This document shows, piece after piece, positions 43,677 to 53,275 of a stretch of 64,000 nucleotides of DNA. The DNA lies in assembly GCA_000702245.1 (NCBI GenBank), contig JNKY01000019.1:97176-161175 (forward strand), given 5' to 3'. Source of the DNA: Lachnospiraceae bacterium C6A11. GTDB taxonomy: Bacteria > Bacillota > Clostridia > Lachnospirales > Lachnospiraceae. The position numbers were made by a program, and so were the translations under genes. Each line of letters starts with the position of its first letter. Positions within the stretch are counted from its first letter, which is position 1. The notes under the pieces were generated by a model. The model worked only from the letters and a program-made list of their open reading frames with translations, was not told the DNA's origin and ran no database searches.

Positions 43677-44882
43677 ATGGCACAATTTAATTACAAAGCT
43701 ATGGACTCTACCGGTAAACAGAAAAAGGGTTCCGTAGAAGCACAGAATATCGACCTTGCGAAGGAAAAACTGAGAAAAGAAGGACTCAGCATATTGGATA
43801 TCAATGAGTATAAGGATATTCAGATTAACTTCGGTAAGAAGAAGGTCAAGAAAAGGGATCTTTCAGTATTCTGTAAGCAGTTCGGTTCGATACTTCGCGC
43901 CGGCGTTCCTATCATTCAGGCGCTTGACATGCTTTCTGATCAGATGGAGAACAAAGTATTAAAGCAGGCGCTGAAAGAAGCTCAGGCTCATGTTCAGAAG
44001 GGTGGTACTCTTGCGGATGCATTTAAGCTGAATCCAGATGTATTCCCACCTATGCTCTACAACATGACGGCAGCCGGTGAGGTTTCAGGTAAGCTTGAGA
44101 TTTGCTTTGAAAGACTTGCTACACAGTTCGAAAAGGATGGATATATTCAGGGTAAGGTTAAATCAGCCATGACATATCCTATCGTAGTACTTGTAGTTAT
44201 CGGCGTCGTAGTAGCAATCATGATGATCAAGGTTATTCCGACCTTCTCTCAGATGTTTGAGGAAATGGGAACAAAACTTCCGTCAGCGACACAGATGCTG
44301 GTTAACTTCTCGGATTTTCTGGTTCATAAATGGTGGTTGATGCTCATAATAATTGTTGCAGTTATATTTGGTATAAAAGCATTTAAGGCGACTCCTACAG
44401 GACAGACTTTCTTCGGAAAGATGGCACTTAAGATGCCGGTATTCGGAAGCCTTTCAATCAAAACTGCAGCAGCAACCTTTGCAAGAACATTCTCAACGCT
44501 TCTTGCTTCTGGTATCTCAATGATCGATGCTATCGAGCAGACGGCGAAGATCATGAAGAATAAGGTTATCAGAGATAAACTTATGGATTGCAAGGCTCAG
44601 GTTGCAAGAGGTGTTCCTCTTTCTAAGCCAATCAGAGATATGGATATTTTTCCTGTTATGCTTCCTCAGATGATGCACATCGGAGAAGAGACAGGTAATA
44701 TTGAAGATATGATGGTTAAGGTTGCTGACTATTATGAGGAAGAGGTTGACCTTGCAGTCGAATCGCTTTCGGCAGCTATGGAGCCGCTTATCATGGTTGT
44801 GCTTGCAGCAATCGTTGGTGTTATCGTCGTTGCTATTTACTCACCAATCATGAGTATGTACGATGCGGTAGACAGCTACTAA
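43677..44882 (+). CDS. pilC: Type IV pilus inner-membrane platform protein PilC (GspF family)
   Basis: 401 aa from ATG 43677 (MAQFNYKAMDSTGKQKKG), 6 nt after CGGAGGA. Two GspF domains: LSVFCKQFGSILRAGVPIIQALDML and ATFARTFSTLLASGISMIDAIEQ, with three transmembrane stretches (about 168-188, 215-238, 368-392). It couples PilB/PilT to the growing pilus base. Confidence 0.95.
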   Translation: MAQFNYKAMDSTGKQKKGSVEAQNIDLAKEKLRKEGLSILDINEYKDIQINFGKKKVKKRDLSVFCKQFGSILRAGVPIIQALDMLSDQMENKVLKQALKEAQAHVQKGGTLADAFKLNPDVFPPMLYNMTAAGEVSGKLEICFERLATQFEKDGYIQGKVKSAMTYPIVVLVVIGVVVAIMMIKVIPTFSQMFEEMGTKLPSATQMLVNFSDFLVHKWWLMLIIIVAVIFGIKAFKATPTGQTFFGKMALKMPVFGSLSIKTAAATFARTFSTLLASGISMIDAIEQTAKIMKNKVIRDKLMDCKAQVARGVPLSKPIRDMDIFPVMLPQMMHIGEETGNIEDMMVKVADYYEEEVDLAVESLSAAMEPLIMVVLAAIVGVIVVAIYSPIMSMYDAVDSY

Positions 44883-44989
44883 GATACAAAGGGTGAATAC
44901 ACTGAGCCGGAGGATGGAGACCTGATGACGAGATTACAGGTGAAATCGTGAAGGGGATGTGATCACATAAATGTTACACATAGTTACGA

Positions 44990-44995
44990 TATAAT
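44990..44995 (+). promoter_or_regulatory. Possible -10 box of a pilin promoter
   Basis: A perfect TATAAT 79 nt before the pilin ATG, without a good -35. A ccgct/agcgg hairpin (44996-45013) follows. Would allow extra transcription of the major pilin. Confidence 0.4.
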
Positions 44996-45073
44996 CCGCT
45001 GGACGAGAAGCGGAATATATATATTATCTAAAACTATGAAAAAAACTAAAACAAAAGAAAAGGAGAATCAATT

Positions 45074-45529
45074 ATGAAGAAGACAAACAAAGGTTTCTCA
45101 CTCGTTGAGCTTATCATCGTTATTGCTATCATGGCAATCCTTGCAGCAGCTATCGCTCCTGCACTTATCCGTTACATCGACAAGTCAAGAAGAGCTGATG
45201 ATGTAACAGCAGCTGGTACAGTACTTACAGGCGTTCAGACAGCACTTGCTGATGAGGACTGCTATTCAGAAGTTGCAGGCAAGAGCGGAATCATCGTTTC
45301 AGTTAAGGCGGGAAATAAGACCACTACAACTGTTACTGCAGCAGGTCCTAACCTTAAGTCAGAGATGGAGTCTACACTTGCTTCAGGATGCCCAATCAAG
45401 TACACAAAGAAAGATGCTAAGTATTACAATGTAGCAATCAATGGTGAAGTGTTAACTGTTTACATTGCTAAGAGTGCAAGCAGCTCTGAATGGGAGATTC
45501 AGCCTTCAACAAACAAGCTGTATAAGTAA
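45074..45529 (+). CDS. Type IV major pilin (prepilin)
   Basis: 151 aa with a short class III leader cut between G and F in KKTNKGFSLVELIIVIAIMAIL; F8 becomes the methylated N-terminus and E12 is the conserved Glu5 of mature pilins. The hydrophobic helix is followed by KSRRADDVTAAGTVLTGVQ. Two cysteines (positions about 63 and 112) could form a loop disulfide. Strong AAAAGGAG ribosome binding site. Its own promoter-like box and downstream hairpin suggest it is made in excess over the minor pilins. Confidence 0.93.
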   Translation: MKKTNKGFSLVELIIVIAIMAILAAAIAPALIRYIDKSRRADDVTAAGTVLTGVQTALADEDCYSEVAGKSGIIVSVKAGNKTTTTVTAAGPNLKSEMESTLASGCPIKYTKKDAKYYNVAINGEVLTVYIAKSASSSEWEIQPSTNKLYK

Positions 45530-45558
45530 TTACGTTATTCGTGTAAAGGCGTAATCAT

Positions 45559-45590
45559 ATGGGGGCTTTAACTCGTCATAAAGCCCTCAT
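45559..45590 (+). terminator. Attenuator-like hairpin after the pilin gene
   Basis: atgggggcttta (45559-45570) pairs with taaagccctcat (45579-45590), 12 positions with one mismatch, 8-nt loop. The T tract is delayed (aattaaagaaaattttgttttt), so termination is likely partial. Confidence 0.55.
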
Positions 45591-45788
45591 AATTAAAGAA
45601 AATTTTGTTTTTAGTTTTTATAAAGGTAACTTAAATATTTGAATGAGTGTTTAATAACTGATTGAGGGGTTAAACCTTTGATTGGTTTTTTGCGGTCAGT
45701 AGTTTTCTACTCTGACAGCTATATAAACAAATAAGGGGCGTAAGCCAAAATAAAAAAGAAACTACTGATTAGCGAGGGAGGCTATAGG
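45591..45788 (+). other. Long untranslated leader before pilM
   Basis: No ORF. It contains a 10-bp inverted repeat, tcagtagttt (45696-45705) with aaactactga (45759-45768), enclosing smaller hairpins. GAGGGAGG lies 6 nt before the pilM ATG. I do not recognise a known riboswitch. Confidence 0.45.
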
Positions 45789-47393
45789 ATGGCAAAGAGT
45801 AATAAAGTCTTATCAATAGACATTACAAACGAAAGTATTACTATCATCGAAATCTCAGCTTCGCAGAAGAAGCAGACGAATATCCATAAGGTTCTCATGT
45901 TTGAGACTCCTGAAGATAGTTTCGAAGATGGTGTGATCAGAGATCAGGACAAGATAGCAGGGGAAATCAGAGCTCAGCTTAATGCTGCAGGCGTTACAAA
46001 TAAAAATGCTATCTTTGTTATGTCCTCAACAAAGATAGTTAACAGAGAGGTGGAGATACCTCAGGTTAAGGAAAATAAGATCGGCGGTATCATCAATGCC
46101 AACGCATCTGAGTATTTTCCTGTAAATGTAGAAGATTATGTTATCTCTCACTCACTTCTTGAGTCTGTAACAGATGCGGAAGGTAATAAGAAGATGAGAG
46201 TTATGGCAGTTGCTGCTCCTCAAACTATGGTTAGGTCATATTATGATCTGGGCGCTGCTGCAGGCCTCAAGGTTGAAGCACTTGATTATATCGGTAATGC
46301 TATGCTTCAGCTCATCAAGACACAGACAACTGAGCAGTCAACGACCATGGTTATTCAGCTTGGTTCTGAGTCTACAGTTCTTAATATTGTTCAGGGGGAT
46401 AAGCTTCTCCTTCAGAGAACAGTTCCTTATGGTACGAATCCGGTTGTTAACGTTGTTATGGAAGAGAAGGGCGTTGATGCTACAACAGCTATGGCACTTC
46501 TTCAGAATGATCGTATCATTACGGTTGACTTTGATGACAACGAAGCGACAGGTGCATTCAGATACCTTATCAACAACATCGGTCGTGTTATGGATTATTA
46601 TGCAAGTAAGAATCCTGACGCTCCTATCGATGACGTATTCCTTACAGGAGACGGAGCTCTTATCAAGGGTATCGATGGTCTCTTTAAGATCCAGCTTAAT
46701 GTTTCAACAAGAGTAATGGACAGCCTTTATAATATCAAGTTCGATCCTTCGATTGATATGAAGGTTTACAGCCCGGTTTATTTGATCGCTCCTATCGGTG
46801 CGGCTATGGATCCTATGGGCTTCAACCCTTCTGCTAAGGGTGGTAAGGCTTCGGCAGGCAGTGGAATAAGCACTGTTCCTTTTGTTGTATTTGTAATCCT
46901 TGCTGTTGCAGCAGTAGCAGCTCTCTGGTTTATGGAGCATAAGAAGGTGACAGACGCTGAGGACGAGACAGATGATCTTAAAAGACAGATTGCAGCTGCA
47001 AGTGAGATCAACAAGATAATTGCTGAACATGATGATGCTGAGAGAAAAGCTATCGATGTTCTCACAATGTCAGCAATGACAAGACATAATAATGAGCAGG
47101 CGCTTGAGTTTATCAATAATCTTGAGGATGCACTTCCTGTTAATTGTGTTATTAGTGCATTTACTTCGAGCGATTCTTCAATCAGTATTCCGGGCAATGC
47201 ATCAAGTTACGATGATATAACCGAACTGATAATGAATCTTAAGAAGATTGAATGTATAGATAATGTGTTTATATCTTCTATAGCATCATCGGTTGACGAA
47301 GCTACAGGTGCTACGCTTTATCAGTTTACTTTGACGTGTGTATATAAACCGTTACAGATTGATAATCCGTTAGAATCAGCAGAGCAGGAATAA
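45789..47393 (+). CDS. PilM-PilN fusion protein
   Basis: 534 aa. Residues 1-345 are a PilM-type actin-like ATPase (NKVLSIDITNESITIIEISASQ phosphate-1-like start; VIQLGSESTVLNIVQGDKL; VFLTGDGALIKGIDGLF). A Gly/Ser linker leads to one transmembrane helix (about 363-383), followed by a coiled coil and an alpha/beta domain of the PilN type (about 385-530). In most pili PilM is cytoplasmic and separately encoded, binding the short N-terminus of PilN; here the two are joined. Next gene is PilO-like, completing the alignment complex. Confidence 0.88.
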   Translation: MAKSNKVLSIDITNESITIIEISASQKKQTNIHKVLMFETPEDSFEDGVIRDQDKIAGEIRAQLNAAGVTNKNAIFVMSSTKIVNREVEIPQVKENKIGGIINANASEYFPVNVEDYVISHSLLESVTDAEGNKKMRVMAVAAPQTMVRSYYDLGAAAGLKVEALDYIGNAMLQLIKTQTTEQSTTMVIQLGSESTVLNIVQGDKLLLQRTVPYGTNPVVNVVMEEKGVDATTAMALLQNDRIITVDFDDNEATGAFRYLINNIGRVMDYYASKNPDAPIDDVFLTGDGALIKGIDGLFKIQLNVSTRVMDSLYNIKFDPSIDMKVYSPVYLIAPIGAAMDPMGFNPSAKGGKASAGSGISTVPFVVFVILAVAAVAALWFMEHKKVTDAEDETDDLKRQIAAASEINKIIAEHDDAERKAIDVLTMSAMTRHNNEQALEFINNLEDALPVNCVISAFTSSDSSISIPGNASSYDDITELIMNLKKIECIDNVFISSIASSVDEATGATLYQFTLTCVYKPLQIDNPLESAEQE

Positions 47394-47406
47394 GGAGGAA
47401 ATAGAC

Positions 47407-48534
47407 ATGAAAAAATCAGATGTTCAGATCTTATTAGTAATACTTGGAATTGCCATCCTTGTTCTTGGGTATCTTTTTGGTTTCAAAAAGGAGAAGGATA
47501 AACTTGAAGAGCAGGAAGATACAAATGCAGCTCTCAGAACACAGTTGCATGAACTTCAGGAGAAAGCGAAGATGAAGGATCAGCTTCTTGCTGAAACGGA
47601 TGAATATAATAAGCTTTTTGACAAAGAACTTACAAAGTACCCGGCAGACCTTAATCAGGAAACTGCGGTTGCTTTTATGAAGGGCGTTGAGGAACAGCTT
47701 GAGTTTACAAATGTTGCTATTGGCTTCTCTAGACCGGCGGAATTCTATGTACTCGGTCAGGGTACAGCAACAGGAACGGGCGTTGCCAGTCAGGAAGTTG
47801 GAAGTGATTCGTATGTATGCCAGAGCGTCACTTATGGAATTAACTATAGGGGTTCATATGAAGGCTTAAAGCAGTATCTTGATTATATAGCTAACTATAA
47901 ATATTTCATGAATATTTCTAGCTTTAATATAACTGTTAATCAAGATGACACAACAAAAGAAGAAATATATACGGGTTCTGTTTCACTTCATGCTTATTCT
48001 GTAAGTGGACCTGACAGAACACCTGAACAGCCAAATGTAGATGTTCCTAACGGGGTTGGAAATATCTTCACAGGCAACGGATCTATCACACCTGCTACAA
48101 CAGGCAAGTATGATTCGGATCAGGGAGCTTCAATCGTTTCAGATCATGACCTTACAATCGGTCTTGTAAAGGCAAACAACGATACAACAAAGGCAAGTGT
48201 TATCGTAGCTTCTGATGAGAATAAGGAAGACACGATCGTTTCATACGAAGGAAATGACGTGGCAACACTTGATATCTCTGTACAGGAGAAAGATGGAAAG
48301 AACTATGTAACTTACAGTATTGGTGACAAGCAGTATGAGGCTGAGCTTCTTTCTAAGGAGCTTAAGATTCTTGTTGCTTCTACAGCCAGAGTTGATGCAG
48401 AGGACCTTAGCGGAGTTAAGGTTAATATCAGCAACTCAACAGATGTAGCAGTGTATATCAAGGTTCAGGGCGATGACTCAACCAATCCTAGATTTGCACT
48501 TGGAACAAAGAGTGGCAGTGTAACTGTTTATTAG
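47407..48534 (+). CDS. PilO-like alignment subcomplex protein with C-terminal extension
   Basis: 375 aa. Short cytoplasmic end, one transmembrane helix (about 7-25), coiled coil (27-65), then a PilO-like ferredoxin-fold segment to about residue 200 (SYEGLKQYLDYIANYKYFMNISSFNI). The remaining 175 residues form an additional Thr/Asp-rich beta domain not usual in PilO. Position after PilM-PilN supports the call. AAGGAGG is 8 nt upstream. Confidence 0.75.
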   Translation: MKKSDVQILLVILGIAILVLGYLFGFKKEKDKLEEQEDTNAALRTQLHELQEKAKMKDQLLAETDEYNKLFDKELTKYPADLNQETAVAFMKGVEEQLEFTNVAIGFSRPAEFYVLGQGTATGTGVASQEVGSDSYVCQSVTYGINYRGSYEGLKQYLDYIANYKYFMNISSFNITVNQDDTTKEEIYTGSVSLHAYSVSGPDRTPEQPNVDVPNGVGNIFTGNGSITPATTGKYDSDQGASIVSDHDLTIGLVKANNDTTKASVIVASDENKEDTIVSYEGNDVATLDISVQEKDGKNYVTYSIGDKQYEAELLSKELKILVASTARVDAEDLSGVKVNISNSTDVAVYIKVQGDDSTNPRFALGTKSGSVTVY

Positions 48535-48556
48535 AAAGAATTGGAGTGGTGCGAAA

Positions 48557-50143
48557 GTGGCGAAGAAAAAGAATTTAGGCTTCAGCTTAATAGAAGTCGT
48601 AATAGCCGTTGCAGTACTTGGTTTATTGATCACACCAATCCTGACTCAGATTGTTCAAACGTCTAATACTAGCAGGAAAGCCAAGGAAAGGCAAGCTGCT
48701 ATTGAAAACGCGGAATACATAACAAATTTTATTCAAAAAACAGACAAGTCGGAGCTGGATAAATCCAGTTCCGACGGTGTATCCGATATCAACATTACCG
48801 GTTATCAAAGATACTATGATAATGACGGTAAAATTGAGTGTAAAATCGTTGATATAAATGGAGAAGTGAAAAAAACTGTTTATTATAATGCGTCCGTATA
48901 TGATTTGGACAATGTAAAGTTAGGACCAAAATCAAATGAATATACGCGAAAGGCAGTGCTTGATGATTTGAGTAATAACGTGGTTGCTGCCGGCTATAGT
49001 ATAGTATATGACAAAAATAAGTATACAGAGTCTTTAAAGAGCAAAGGCTATCAGTTAACTAATGAAGGTTCAATAGTTAAGCATTATTCTGATAGTGAGG
49101 ATTATCCTGATCTCGTTAAAGAGATAGTATGTGAAGAGAGAACACTTGCGTATGCAGATTCATATGTGAATCCAAATAAGGTTAGCCTTGGCTTTATCCA
49201 GGATCTCGATTCTACCAAGGTTGCAATCATTCAAGGTATAGCTTCGAATTTTGATACCCAGGTTACAAATGAGATATTCTCTCAAAAAATGAATACTCTT
49301 AAACTTAATGACGAGGATGAGTGGAATAATCAGGTCGGTCGTACGGACGATACAGTGTTTGCTAATGATGAGACTGGTGTAAGGCTTCTTTATGTATCGA
49401 TAACGGCACATAAAAATCTAAGTAATAAGATAGATTATTATGAAGTCAAATGTGATGTGTGCTATTACGATAATTATACTGTATTAGGCTACCACGGTAC
49501 CGCAAAGCTTAAGTATAATGTTTACGCTAAAAAATTCTATACTTCAGAATCTCCTGATATCTATTTGATTTATGAGCCTTATGTTTCAGATGCTGGAAAG
49601 AGTTTATATTCATATAATGATTATATTGAGGTTTATAATGATGCAGATACTTCTGATTCAAAATTGTATTTGATCAAACCAAGTAAAAACCAATTATATG
49701 GTACAGCTTATGCAACTGAAGAGTATAAGAATAATTATGTAACTGAAAATAATGGTACAATAAAGCCTGTAAATATCAACATCCAGGCAGCTTTGAAGAG
49801 CGAAGAGGATATAGGCTCTAAGGATGTTATCAAGATTTACACAAATCTGGATATTTCTTATAATAAAGATGGATGGGATCAGTTCTCGTTTGATAATACT
49901 ATAAGGAATGCAGGAGCAGCAGCCGGCGTAGATGATATAAAAGCAGCTCAGCTTACAGAATTAAGAAGCATGCCATGGCCTAGTGAAATAACAAAGTCTG
50001 CTTCATATCCTAAAGTGAATCTTTTAAAGCTTACAGATGATACTAATATTTCTGATAGACTTTATACAGTTACTGTTATACTAGAATCGCTTGATGGCAA
50101 GATGGACGATGTTAGATATACCGCTGGAAAGGGGGTTGACTAG
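48557..50143 (+). CDS. Large minor prepilin-like protein
   Basis: 528 aa starting at GTG 48557. The N-terminus KKKNLGFSLIEVVIAVAVLGLL is a prepilin leader with LG rather than KG before the cleavage-site F, and the Glu5 residue is conserved. The long Tyr/Asn/Asp-rich ectodomain has no family I recognise. Role as a minor pilin at the tip or priming complex is inferred from position. More AT-rich than the upstream genes. Confidence 0.8.
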   Translation: MAKKKNLGFSLIEVVIAVAVLGLLITPILTQIVQTSNTSRKAKERQAAIENAEYITNFIQKTDKSELDKSSSDGVSDINITGYQRYYDNDGKIECKIVDINGEVKKTVYYNASVYDLDNVKLGPKSNEYTRKAVLDDLSNNVVAAGYSIVYDKNKYTESLKSKGYQLTNEGSIVKHYSDSEDYPDLVKEIVCEERTLAYADSYVNPNKVSLGFIQDLDSTKVAIIQGIASNFDTQVTNEIFSQKMNTLKLNDEDEWNNQVGRTDDTVFANDETGVRLLYVSITAHKNLSNKIDYYEVKCDVCYYDNYTVLGYHGTAKLKYNVYAKKFYTSESPDIYLIYEPYVSDAGKSLYSYNDYIEVYNDADTSDSKLYLIKPSKNQLYGTAYATEEYKNNYVTENNGTIKPVNINIQAALKSEEDIGSKDVIKIYTNLDISYNKDGWDQFSFDNTIRNAGAAAGVDDIKAAQLTELRSMPWPSEITKSASYPKVNLLKLTDDTNISDRLYTVTVILESLDGKMDDVRYTAGKGVD

Positions 50144-50145
50144 AT

Positions 50146-53100
50146 TTGAGGAATTTTTTCAAAAATCTTAAAAATGAGAAAAATGAAAAAGGTTCAGGAA
50201 TTATTCTGGTAATAGTTGCTCTTTCTTTTCTTGGTATTATTGCAGGTGCACTTCTTACAGCTGTAGCGTATGCCTATAGGCTTAAGCTTTATGATTATAA
50301 TGCGAAGGATAATTACCATTATGTAGAACAGGCTATGGATGAAGTGTATGCAGGACTTGGTGGAAGAACTACATCCAAGATGCAGGAAGCATATACTAAA
50401 ACAGTCGAGGAAATGGTTTACTTTGATACGACTCAAAAAGCATATGTTAATATAGGTGATGAGGTAGCTAACAAGAAATTTAAAGATAATTTCATGAATA
50501 GCTTCAAGAACGATACAACATATACAAGCATTGTGAATCTTAGTCAATTGATACAGTCATATATATCGAATTCATCAGTTACTGTTGATAGCAGTAAGAT
50601 GAAGGTTAAGTATTATGATATTAATAATAATGTTGTAATGACTGTTCCGGGAGAAACAATGCTTGAAGAGATATCGGATGTTGAACTTGGAAAGATTGTT
50701 ATCCAGAATCTTGTTCTTAGAAGAACAGCTAAGTATGAGAGAAGTTCTGCAAATGGTACTTTTACTCAGACTATCTCAACTGATATAGAAATAGCAAGAC
50801 CTGATTTTAATGTTCAGTTTAATACTGTTAATTCTAAAAACTCAGTTCTTTATGAGTATGCTCTTATAGCAGATTCCGGAGTTGAGATAAATAAAAGTGC
50901 AGCATCACCGCTTTTAATTAATGGTAATGTATATGCAGGTGCAGATTTCTATAATAAAGGTTATAATCAATATGGTGTAACTGATGAAACAGCGAAGAAC
51001 GAGTATGCAGAAGGTAAAAAAATAGTTGATGCTAAAAATGCGGATGGTTCATTGGCAGATGTTACGGTTAATCTTAACGTTGTTTCTAGCAAGACACATG
51101 TTACAGGAGGAGACACATTCCTCTTTAACGCACGTCTTGCAGATCAGATGTATGGAAATCAGGATGGAATCTTAACAGAAGCGGAATACTCTGCATATAA
51201 AGCCAGTATAAATGTTAATAAAAGTCTTCTCTATAATGGATATAATGAGAATAGTAAGTATTCAGGATTATATATAAATGGAGCCAAGGTTTCTATTATG
51301 GCTGATACATTAATTGTACCGGGCAGCATAGCTGTTATGAATGGTGCAAATCTTTCTGTATACAGTAATAAAGGAACGAAGATTCAGAAGTCGAATGTTT
51401 GGGCTGATAACGTTATTCTTGGGGGATATAATTATACGGTTCCTTCAGGAACAACAACAAAGAACGTTGGATCCAATGCAACATTTGTTGCAAACATGTA
51501 TATCAGAGATGACCTTGAGGTAAATGCCGATAATTCAAGATTTGAATTGATTGGTAGTTATTATGGATATGGTAATGGTACCCAGACCAAGAGAGCATTT
51601 GTTCCACTAATCTCTTTAGACGATAATAACAACAATATTTATCTGCAAGAAGCAACATCCGGAGGTTATGAGGATAGATCACATTATAATAGTAGTGCTA
51701 TTGTTGTCAATGGTCAAAAGTCTGAATTGGATCTTTCAGCAGCAAACAGCATTTATGTTGCCGGACAGGCATATGTAGAGCTTTCAGCTAAGCATCAGGA
51801 TGTTGAAGTTGATGAAGCTAATGGTGAAATAGTATATGCATCCGGTAAGGATGGAAAACAAGCGGTTACTAAAGAAGTAATCACTTATGACGCAACAAAA
51901 CAGGACTATAGAACAGGTGAAAGTATATCAGTAAAGAGTAACCAGTTGATATATATTCCTAATGGAACCGGTACATATGAAGACGTTAAGGAGGATGGTG
52001 TCGTTGCATATCAAACGATAGCTATTTCAAAGAATCTCCTCGTCAAGGATAGTAGTAATTACAATTTATTTGAAGCGTTCTTCAAAGACACATCAAAAGT
52101 TCCGTGCGTATCTGTAGTGCCGGCAGGCTCAACAAGGACTTATCATTACTTTGATTTTGACAGAATATATGCTCAGGATGATAAGGGATATGAAAGTCCG
52201 GAGGCTATGGCGGCTGCTTATGCAACGGCTTATATGGCAGAGCTGAATAAGAGCTCATCAGAAGCTTCGTTAAATTTCAGCCCTATCAAGGAATATCTTG
52301 ATAAGGATGTAACAAGTGGTGAACTCTTTAGTGCAGGACAGATTCTTTTGCCGGAGGATGCTTCGGCACCGGTTTATGCGAGTGGTGCGTTAACAAGTAT
52401 TATTACAACAAACGGAAAGAATAATTATAATGTTGTTGTTAGTTCTGATTCAGGAATAACAAGACCTATTACAGTTGAAGGCGATACGGCAGCAGGTAGT
52501 ACATCATCAACGGCAGAGAGTATTATTCTTGCTAGTGATTTTACAAAACATTATAATTATTTAAAATTCTCACTTATAGATCTCGCAGCAGGTTCAAGTG
52601 AAGCAAGCTTTGTGGATGGACTTGTTTCAGAGGCGAAGTATGGTGAAGCAGCTTTGTCTCCACTCAATAGATACTTTAATATGAAGAATCTTTATGAAGT
52701 CAGACCCGCATCAGGTGGTGAAACAGGGGAAGCTGAACATGTATTAAAGCTTTCCTCGGGTTATAAAGTATGGATAACGAATGGAGATGTTGAAATTAAA
52801 GCTTCCGATTGTGAGGAAGTTGATGGTCAAAGAGTTGTAAGAGGTATTATCCTTACAAAAGGCGATGTATACTTTGGCGCAGGAGTTAACAGGTTTGAGG
52901 GGCTTATAGTTGCAGGAGACAAGATTTACATAGGAAATGATGTTAGTGCAATTTCAGCAAACCCTGAAGTCTGCAAAGCAATTGTGACCGAGTTACAGAC
53001 AGATAAGGATAAAGATGCAGAAAAAGTATTAAGAACTTTTGTTGGTTATAGTTCAGCGTATGATGGACTGTCAGTAGAGGATCTTAAAAAGCTTTGTGAT

Positions 53101-53265
53101 GACAGAAAGATAACCTATACAGCAGAGGAGGCTAATCAGCCTGAAAAGCTTATAACAAAACTTATAGAGTATGATAATAATGGTGATAATACTCTTAAAA
53201 AGATAGACACTATTGATTATTCAGACGTTGTAAGATATAGCAATTGGATGAAGAACTCAGAATAG
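50146..53265 (+). CDS. 1039-aa PilX-like pilus-associated surface protein
   Basis: Start TTG 50146, two nt after the previous stop, with GGGGG 11 nt upstream. The N-terminus EKGSGIILVIVALSFLGIIAGALL resembles the PilX N-terminal helix: a KG cleavage-like site but Ser instead of Phe and no Glu5. The ectodomain contains long stretches of short beta repeats (for example VYAGADFYNKG, LIVPGSIAVMNGANLSVYS, RGIILTKGDVYFGAGVNRFEGLIVAGDKIYIG), suggesting a beta-helix. Probable pilus tip or adhesion component. Confidence 0.7.
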   Translation: MRNFFKNLKNEKNEKGSGIILVIVALSFLGIIAGALLTAVAYAYRLKLYDYNAKDNYHYVEQAMDEVYAGLGGRTTSKMQEAYTKTVEEMVYFDTTQKAYVNIGDEVANKKFKDNFMNSFKNDTTYTSIVNLSQLIQSYISNSSVTVDSSKMKVKYYDINNNVVMTVPGETMLEEISDVELGKIVIQNLVLRRTAKYERSSANGTFTQTISTDIEIARPDFNVQFNTVNSKNSVLYEYALIADSGVEINKSAASPLLINGNVYAGADFYNKGYNQYGVTDETAKNEYAEGKKIVDAKNADGSLADVTVNLNVVSSKTHVTGGDTFLFNARLADQMYGNQDGILTEAEYSAYKASINVNKSLLYNGYNENSKYSGLYINGAKVSIMADTLIVPGSIAVMNGANLSVYSNKGTKIQKSNVWADNVILGGYNYTVPSGTTTKNVGSNATFVANMYIRDDLEVNADNSRFELIGSYYGYGNGTQTKRAFVPLISLDDNNNNIYLQEATSGGYEDRSHYNSSAIVVNGQKSELDLSAANSIYVAGQAYVELSAKHQDVEVDEANGEIVYASGKDGKQAVTKEVITYDATKQDYRTGESISVKSNQLIYIPNGTGTYEDVKEDGVVAYQTIAISKNLLVKDSSNYNLFEAFFKDTSKVPCVSVVPAGSTRTYHYFDFDRIYAQDDKGYESPEAMAAAYATAYMAELNKSSSEASLNFSPIKEYLDKDVTSGELFSAGQILLPEDASAPVYASGALTSIITTNGKNNYNVVVSSDSGITRPITVEGDTAAGSTSSTAESIILASDFTKHYNYLKFSLIDLAAGSSEASFVDGLVSEAKYGEAALSPLNRYFNMKNLYEVRPASGGETGEAEHVLKLSSGYKVWITNGDVEIKASDCEEVDGQRVVRGIILTKGDVYFGAGVNRFEGLIVAGDKIYIGNDVSAISANPEVCKAIVTELQTDKDKDAEKVLRTFVGYSSAYDGLSVEDLKKLCDDRKITYTAEEANQPEKLITKLIEYDNNGDNTLKKIDTIDYSDVVRYSNWMKNSE

Positions 53266-53275
53266 GAGAGTGGGC

